Of a DNA stretch of 6,677 bases, positions 4,055-6,677 are shown in pieces (position 1 is the stretch's first letter; each line of letters starts with the position of its first letter). The notes under the pieces are model-generated. The model was not told the origin of the DNA and did not search any database. It saw only the letters and a list, made by a program, of their open reading frames with translations. The DNA is from Ignavibacteria bacterium. GTDB taxonomy: Bacteria; Bacteroidota; Ignavibacteria; UBA10030; SZUA-254. Position numbers and translations under genes: made by a program. Location of the stretch: positions 1 to 6,677 of the forward strand of contig VBOC01000064.1 of NCBI GenBank assembly GCA_005877655.1. The letters run 5' to 3'.

Positions 4055-6677
4055 GAAGAAACCGACCTTGCCGCCGAAGCTCCTGCTGGATGACCGCCTG
4101 CTCGGCCTCATCCTGGAAAACGTGGATGAGCTGATCGCCGTTCTCGACCTCGAGGGAAAGCGCCTCTATACTAATCCCAACTACCGGAGAATCCTGGGAG
4201 ATACCGATGCCCGGGGCACGAACTCTTTCGAGGATGTCCACCCCGAGGACAGGGACCATATCCGGAGGGTCTTTCAGGAAGCCGTCAAGACGGGAGTGGG
4301 CCGTCGGGCGGAGTACCGTTTCATGGCCAAGGACGGCCAGGTGCGGCATATCGAATCGCAGGGGAGCCTGAACCGTGACAGCAAGGGAAACCCTGCGCAG
4401 GTCGTGGTCATTTCGCGCGACGTGACTGACCGGACCGAGGCCGCGCAAAAACTCAGGCTCATTGCCTATGCCCTGACGTGCACGCGCGACTCGTTCTGTA
4501 TGACCTCGTTGGACAACACGATTCTTTTTATAAATCCCGCTTTCTGCGAAATGTACGGCTACACCGAAGAGGAGCTGGTGGGGCGAAAGATCGAGATCGT
4601 CCGGTCACCGAGTAATTCTCCCGATCTTACAAGCCAGATTCTGTCGGCCACGATGGCGGGATCCTGGAACGGAGAGCTCGTTAACCGCCGGAAGGACGGA
4701 ACCGATTTTCCCGTCGAGTTGTGGACCTCGGTCGTGCGGGACGAATCCGGAAACCCGGTCGGCCTCGTCGGGATCGCGCGGGATACCGCAGAGCGGCGGA
4801 GAGAATTCACGGCGCTAAAGGAAGCCCAGCAGGCGGCGATGGAGCGAGAGGAGAGCTTCCGCCTGATGTTCCGGAACAGTCCGCTCCCGATGTGGGTCTT
4901 TGATACCGGCACGCTGGAATTTCTAGAGGTGAATGAATCTGCGGTGGAGAAATACGGATATTCCCGCGAAGAGTTTCTCGCGATGCGGATCACGGAGATC
5001 CGTCCCCCCGAAGACGTGGCTCTCTTAAAAGCCCGACTGCAGGAACCGGACCCCGGTGTCCATCCTTCAGGGCCCTGGAGACATCGCCTGAAAGACGGCG
5101 CGGTCATCGACGTGGAGGTCAGCTCCCACAAGCTGCAGTTCGGAGGCAGAAACGCACGGCTTGTCGTCGCCCAGGACATCACCGACCGCAAGGGCGCCGA
5201 ACAGCTTCAATCGGCAGTCTATCGGATCGCCCAGGCGGCCGATATCGCGCCCACGCTCGAGGAGCTGTTCCGGGCGGTCCACCGGATCATCCATGAGGTC
5301 ATGCCTGCGAACAATTTCTATATCGCGCTCTATGATGAGCGCCCGGACCTCATCAGCTTTCCGTATTTCGTCGACGAAGTCGATTCACCATCGCCTCCGA
5401 AAAAACCCGGGAAGGGTTTGACCGAATTCGTCCTGAGGACGGGAAAGCCGCTCCTCTGCAACACAACCCGGCACGAGGAATTACGCCGGCGCGGAGAAGC
5501 CGAGCTGATCGGCGCGCCGTCGCCCATCTGGCTTGGAGTCCCGCTCGTCGTGGAGAAGAAAACCATCGGAGTCATGGTCGTTCAGCACTATTCCGATCCG
5601 AACGCTTACGGCCAACGGGAACAAAACATTCTTGAATTTGTTTCATCGCAGGTGGCAAGGGCCATCGAACGAAAGCAGGCGGAAGATGCCCTCCGCGTCA
5701 GCGAAGAGCGCTACCGCAGATTTGTCGAACAGAGTTCCGAGGGAATCTGGCGGTTCGAACTCGAAAAGCCGATCGGGACCTCTTTACCAGTAGCGGAGCA
5801 GGTCAAGCTCTTCTATTCGCACGCCTATCTGGCGGAGTGCAACGACGCGATGGCCCATATTCACGGTTTTTCGCGCGCGAAGGAGATTATCGGATGCAGA
5901 GTGGGAGATCTTCTCCCTCCGGATGACGGCGGAGGTAACGGCTTGCTCGGTGTGTTCATTCAGTCCGATTACCGTCTCACGGACGCCGAGTCGCGGGGAA
6001 GCGACAGAACCGGAGCCGAGCGGTACTTTCTGAATAATCTCGTGGGCATTGTGGAGAAGGGAATGCTGAAGCGGGTGTGGGGGACTCAGCGCGATGTGAC
6101 TGAGCACAAACGGTCGGCAGAACTGCTCCGGCTTTCGGAGGAAAAGTACCGGACTCTCTTTGAAGAATCGAAAGACGCCATCTTCCTGAGCACTCCCGAC
6201 GGAAACAACGCCGGCTACCGCGACATCTTCAAGGACAAGCTGGCCCGGGACGGATCCGTTCTGGACTTTGAGCTGGAAATTAGACGAAAAAACGGGGAAC
6301 GGCGCGTCGTTCTCGTGAACACCTGGGCGGTTCACGAGCCGCAAGGGGGGACGGTCGCCTACCGGGGCTTTCTCAGAGATATTACGGAACGCAAGAAGCT
6401 CGAGGAACAGTTCCGGCAGGCACAGAAGATGGAAGGCATCGGAACCCTCGCGGGCGGGATTGCTCACGATTTTAACAATATCCTCGGGATCATTCTGGGC
6501 TACACCACCCTGATGCAACGCGGCAAAACCGACCCGGCCAAGGTCAAGCAGGGGCTTGAAACCATCTCGGTTGCAGTCGAGCGGGGCGCCTCCCTTGTCA
6601 GACAGTTGCTCACGTTCGCGCGAAGGAGCGATCCGTCGTTCCAATCGATCGATGTGAACGAGACTGTCCGGGAGCTT
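4053..6677 (+). CDS. Multi-domain PAS/GAF sensor histidine kinase, C-terminus beyond the window
   Basis: One open frame of 875 codons runs to the window edge. Domains in order, counted from TTG 4053: PAS 18-130 (ending SRDVTDR), PAS 136-250 (ending ARDTAERR), PAS 267-382 (ending AQDITDRK), GAF 385-547 (LGVPLVVEKKTIGVMVVQ), PAS 550-692 (EGIWRFELEKP, TQRDVTEHK), a shortened PAS 694-787 (ending RDITERK), then a HisKA dimerisation domain with QKMEGIGTLAGGIAHDFNN and phospho-acceptor H805. The ATPase domain, and any receiver domain, would lie to the right. No signal peptide or membrane segment is visible, so it should be cytoplasmic, sensing a soluble or redox/small-molecule cue through PAS or GAF; ligands cannot be named. 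The start is uncertain: the frame is open back to 3987 with no ATG, TTG 4044, TTG 4053 and GTG 4122 are possible, and the first in-frame ATG (4323) lies inside the first PAS. The fifth PAS lacks its central portion near residue 718. Confidence 0.88.
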   Translation, partial: MKKPTLPPKLLLDDRLLGLILENVDELIAVLDLEGKRLYTNPNYRRILGDTDARGTNSFEDVHPEDRDHIRRVFQEAVKTGVGRRAEYRFMAKDGQVRHIESQGSLNRDSKGNPAQVVVISRDVTDRTEAAQKLRLIAYALTCTRDSFCMTSLDNTILFINPAFCEMYGYTEEELVGRKIEIVRSPSNSPDLTSQILSATMAGSWNGELVNRRKDGTDFPVELWTSVVRDESGNPVGLVGIARDTAERRREFTALKEAQQAAMEREESFRLMFRNSPLPMWVFDTGTLEFLEVNESAVEKYGYSREEFLAMRITEIRPPEDVALLKARLQEPDPGVHPSGPWRHRLKDGAVIDVEVSSHKLQFGGRNARLVVAQDITDRKGAEQLQSAVYRIAQAADIAPTLEELFRAVHRIIHEVMPANNFYIALYDERPDLISFPYFVDEVDSPSPPKKPGKGLTEFVLRTGKPLLCNTTRHEELRRRGEAELIGAPSPIWLGVPLVVEKKTIGVMVVQHYSDPNAYGQREQNILEFVSSQVARAIERKQAEDALRVSEERYRRFVEQSSEGIWRFELEKPIGTSLPVAEQVKLFYSHAYLAECNDAMAHIHGFSRAKEIIGCRVGDLLPPDDGGGNGLLGVFIQSDYRLTDAESRGSDRTGAERYFLNNLVGIVEKGMLKRVWGTQRDVTEHKRSAELLRLSEEKYRTLFEESKDAIFLSTPDGNNAGYRDIFKDKLARDGSVLDFELEIRRKNGERRVVLVNTWAVHEPQGGTVAYRGFLRDITERKKLEEQFRQAQKMEGIGTLAGGIAHDFNNILGIILGYTTLMQRGKTDPAKVKQGLETISVAVERGASLVRQLLTFARRSDPSFQSIDVNETVREL

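Noticed and set aside
4559..5191. Leftward open frame of 210 codons
   Set aside because: It is fully antisense to the second and third PAS domains, and its serine/arginine-rich translation shows no domain.
5784..6644. Leftward open frame of 286 codons
   Set aside because: It is antisense to the fourth and fifth PAS and HisKA domains, which read continuously on the plus strand.
3258..6677. AlbA_2 protein plus kinase as a defence or signalling island
   Set aside because: AlbA_2/Schlafen domains occur in some defence genes, but no nuclease, membrane effector, transposase or integrase is present, and the kinase is a common multi-PAS type separated by 117 bases with its own possible control region.

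Overview
The window is a GC-rich (by eye about 55-60%), gene-dense bacterial chromosomal segment. It holds one leftward gene cut by the left edge and five rightward genes, the last cut by the right edge. No tRNA, rRNA, CRISPR array, insertion sequence or phage gene is visible. The RelA/SpoT sequence style, the PAS/GAF kinase style and the sparse Shine-Dalgarno sites suggest a member of the Bacteroidota/Chlorobiota/Ignavibacteriota (FCB) group, possibly from a metagenome. That placement is inference from remembered family sequences, not from a search.

Layout: (1) 1-281, minus strand: the N-terminal half of an AMMECR1-family protein (AmmeMemoRadiSam protein A). (2) 282-379: a divergent intergenic region with a 15-bp palindrome touching the next gene's start. 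(3) 380-2422: a RelA/SpoT-type (p)ppGpp synthetase/hydrolase split over three reading-frame segments. (4) 2436-2801: a HU/IHF-like DNA-bending protein with the best ribosome binding site in the window. (5) 2810-3229: RuvX/YqgF. (6) 3258-3935: an AlbA_2 (Schlafen-type) protein with a C-terminal winged helix. (7) 3936-4052: a short intergenic region with a 9-bp inverted repeat that reaches the next start. (8) 4053-6677, open at the right edge: a soluble sensor histidine kinase arranged PAS-PAS-PAS-GAF-PAS-PAS-HisKA.

Genes 3 to 6 are tightly spaced on one strand (gaps of 13, 8 and 28 bases) and probably form one transcript linking the stringent response, nucleoid architecture and DNA or RNA maintenance. 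The kinase follows a 117-base gap and is probably a separate unit.

The most unusual observation is a set of clean internal losses inside conserved domains. In relA, about 32 bases are missing from the start of the HD domain (frameshift near 480), about 57 from the TGS domain (in frame, near 1523) and about 52 from the zinc-finger region (frameshift near 2090). The three sum to about 141 bases, or 47 codons, so the last segment returns to the original frame; restoring them would give about 727 residues, normal for the family. A fourth in-frame loss of roughly 30-40 codons removes the middle of the fifth PAS domain of the kinase (near 6204). The small genes between show none. Real decay and a sequencing or assembly artefact are both possible, and the sequence alone cannot decide. 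I found no convincing new multi-gene system.
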